Shown here: piece after piece, positions 62,893-64,000 of the stretch
Numbering within the stretch: the first letter of the stretch is position 1
Layout: every line of letters starts with the position of its first letter
Origin: Pseudemcibacter aquimaris
GTDB taxonomy: Bacteria; Pseudomonadota; Alphaproteobacteria; Sphingomonadales; Emcibacteraceae
Direction of reading: 5' to 3'
NCBI RefSeq assembly: GCF_028869115.1
Contig: NZ_CP079800.1
Coordinates: 1,922,001 to 1,986,000, forward strand
DNA length: 64,000 bases
Program-made: the position numbers and the translations under genes
The notes under the pieces: generated by a model
The model's database searches: none
What the model was told of the DNA's origin: nothing
Seen by the model: only the letters and a program-made list of their open reading frames with translations

Positions 62893-64000
62893 ATGATCAG
62901 AATTTTATCACTACTTGTCATTTTTATTTCTCCCGTCTATGCCGAACAGGCAGCGGATATGACAGATTTACAAAAAATCGAAGCTGCTTTTTCGGAATAT
63001 TCACATCTTAGCCAGTCAACTAAAGATGTTGATGCCATTATAAAGGCTGCCCAAAAAGTTTATGATTTATCATTGCCATATTACGGAAAAAACAATCCCA
63101 ACACGGCAGCAAGTATTGTGAACCTCGCCACTATATATGCATATAAAAGCAAGGATGACACACACCCTGACCTACGATTAAAAGCATGGGAATTATACGA
63201 ACAATACCTAGAAATCATAGACAAAATAAAAGCGAAAAAAGACAAAGATTATATATATTTTTACCTAAATTATCTGGAATCACTCTCCCTTGAATCTAAC
63301 CAACAAAGAGCCACCCTTCACGCGAAAAATATTCATAACGCAAGCCAGAAACTGGATTATTCAGATGCAGAACATGGTGACATCCAGTTTTCAATTGCTA
63401 TGGCACTTTATAACAATCGCGATTTTAACGATGCTCATAATTATTTCAAACGGGCCAATAAGCATTACCTTAATGCACATGGGCCAGATCATTTCAAAGT
63501 AGGGAAAAGCTATTTCTGGATGGCAAAGCGTGAAATGACAAAACGCAGACAAAAATCAGCCGAAAGAAATTTACTCGCCGCACTTGATGTCTTTGACAAA
63601 AACCCTGAACAAGGGGCCTCATTAAAACAAAACACTCATGCTTTTCTTGTGGCCCTCTATGAATCAATGGGTAAATCAGATGCAGCAACTTTACATTGTC
63701 AAGCAATCGCCATCGAAAGACCAAAGGATTTCGATCAATTCATCACACCACTTTACCGAATTAATCCAAAATTCCCACCTATCGGCCCAAGACAAGCAAG
63801 CCGCTTACAAAAAGAGCCAATCGAAGTATTGCTTCAATTTGATGTCGATAAAAATGGCAGAACCAGTAACATCAAAGTCATTGATAGCGATAACGTCAAA
63901 TTTAACAGACCATCCATTCAAGCCGCCAGATCATATAGATACGCCCCAAGCGTCAAAGACGGTGAACTAATCGAAACAATTGGCGCAAAACTAAATTTCG
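62893..64000 (+). CDS. Exported TPR protein with a TonB C-terminal domain, copy 3 (3' truncated)
   Basis: The frame from ATG 62893, one base after the copy 2 stop, is open to the window end (369 codons). It is not listed as a complete gene because its stop lies outside. A signal peptide (MIRILSLLVIFISPVYA) is followed by TPR-like helices, the segment THAFLVALYESMGKSDAATL HCQAIAIERPKDFD (quoted in parts) shared with copy 1, and the beginning of a TonB-C domain (PIEVLLQFDVDKNGRTSNIK, then ARSYRYAPSVKDGELIETIG). Confidence 0.72.
   Translation, partial: MIRILSLLVIFISPVYAEQAADMTDLQKIEAAFSEYSHLSQSTKDVDAIIKAAQKVYDLSLPYYGKNNPNTAASIVNLATIYAYKSKDDTHPDLRLKAWELYEQYLEIIDKIKAKKDKDYIYFYLNYLESLSLESNQQRATLHAKNIHNASQKLDYSDAEHGDIQFSIAMALYNNRDFNDAHNYFKRANKHYLNAHGPDHFKVGKSYFWMAKREMTKRRQKSAERNLLAALDVFDKNPEQGASLKQNTHAFLVALYESMGKSDAATLHCQAIAIERPKDFDQFITPLYRINPKFPPIGPRQASRLQKEPIEVLLQFDVDKNGRTSNIKVIDSDNVKFNRPSIQAARSYRYAPSVKDGELIETIGAKLNF

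Overview
The window is a 64 kb piece of a moderately AT-rich alphaproteobacterial chromosome, probably from a free-living marine lineage. The class assignment rests on family content: RcdA (DUF1465), GapR (DUF2312), DUF1192 beside a quinone oxidoreductase, DUF1244, the split three-gene proton-translocating transhydrogenase, and zinc-free L31 and L36. The order is not secure; a Kordiimonadales or Emcibacterales relative would fit. Most genes are housekeeping. There is no phage, complete insertion sequence, integrase, CRISPR array, rRNA or complete tRNA.

Layout. 1-14.3 kb: 3' part of a SulP transporter, a cysteine synthase, a DUF2628 membrane gene broken by an in-frame stop, a TPR lipoprotein, a large DUF2339 membrane protein, a FucP-type sugar transporter, a hydroxyacid dehydrogenase, efp and suhB. 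14.3-18.4 kb: a MotA/OmpA-like inner-membrane pair flanked by palindromic repeats, an orphan gene and a 400-base gene-free stretch rich in hairpins. 18.4-32.1 kb: an MsbA-like exporter, rpmE, rcdA, a small heat-shock gene with an RpoH-like promoter, a HerA-like ATPase, ykgO, a candidate small RNA, pyk, an exported M18 peptidase, gapR, and a DUF4910/formyltransferase pair. 32.2-39.6 kb: a 1200-residue surface protein (four Ig-like repeats, seven FG-GAP repeats, RTX motifs), a possible structured RNA, and pntAA-pntAB-pntB.

39.7-50.5 kb: a compact sulfatase plus LamG-like cassette exactly bounded by two copies of the yigZ 3' end, a hybrid histidine-kinase-free sensor kinase, an ECF sigma / membrane anti-sigma candidate / CpxP-like sensor operon, and a phosphate-type porin with a small PstS-like protein. 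50.5-59.1 kb: small membrane and regulatory genes, a MarR-isochorismatase operon with a clear operator, a two-gene AT-rich islet between two tRNA-3'-end-like repeats, and korAB (2-oxoacid:ferredoxin oxidoreductase). 59.2-64 kb: a MATE exporter and three tandem TPR/TonB-C paralogues, the last cut by the window edge.

The most unusual material is non-coding or architectural: the sulfatase cassette with its foreign yigZ tail, the tRNA-end-flanked islet, the candidate small RNA between ykgO and pyk, two structured gene-free regions, and the mosaic TPR/TonB-C triplet. I found no convincing new defence system. Functional names come from remembered family patterns and visible motifs; no database search was run.
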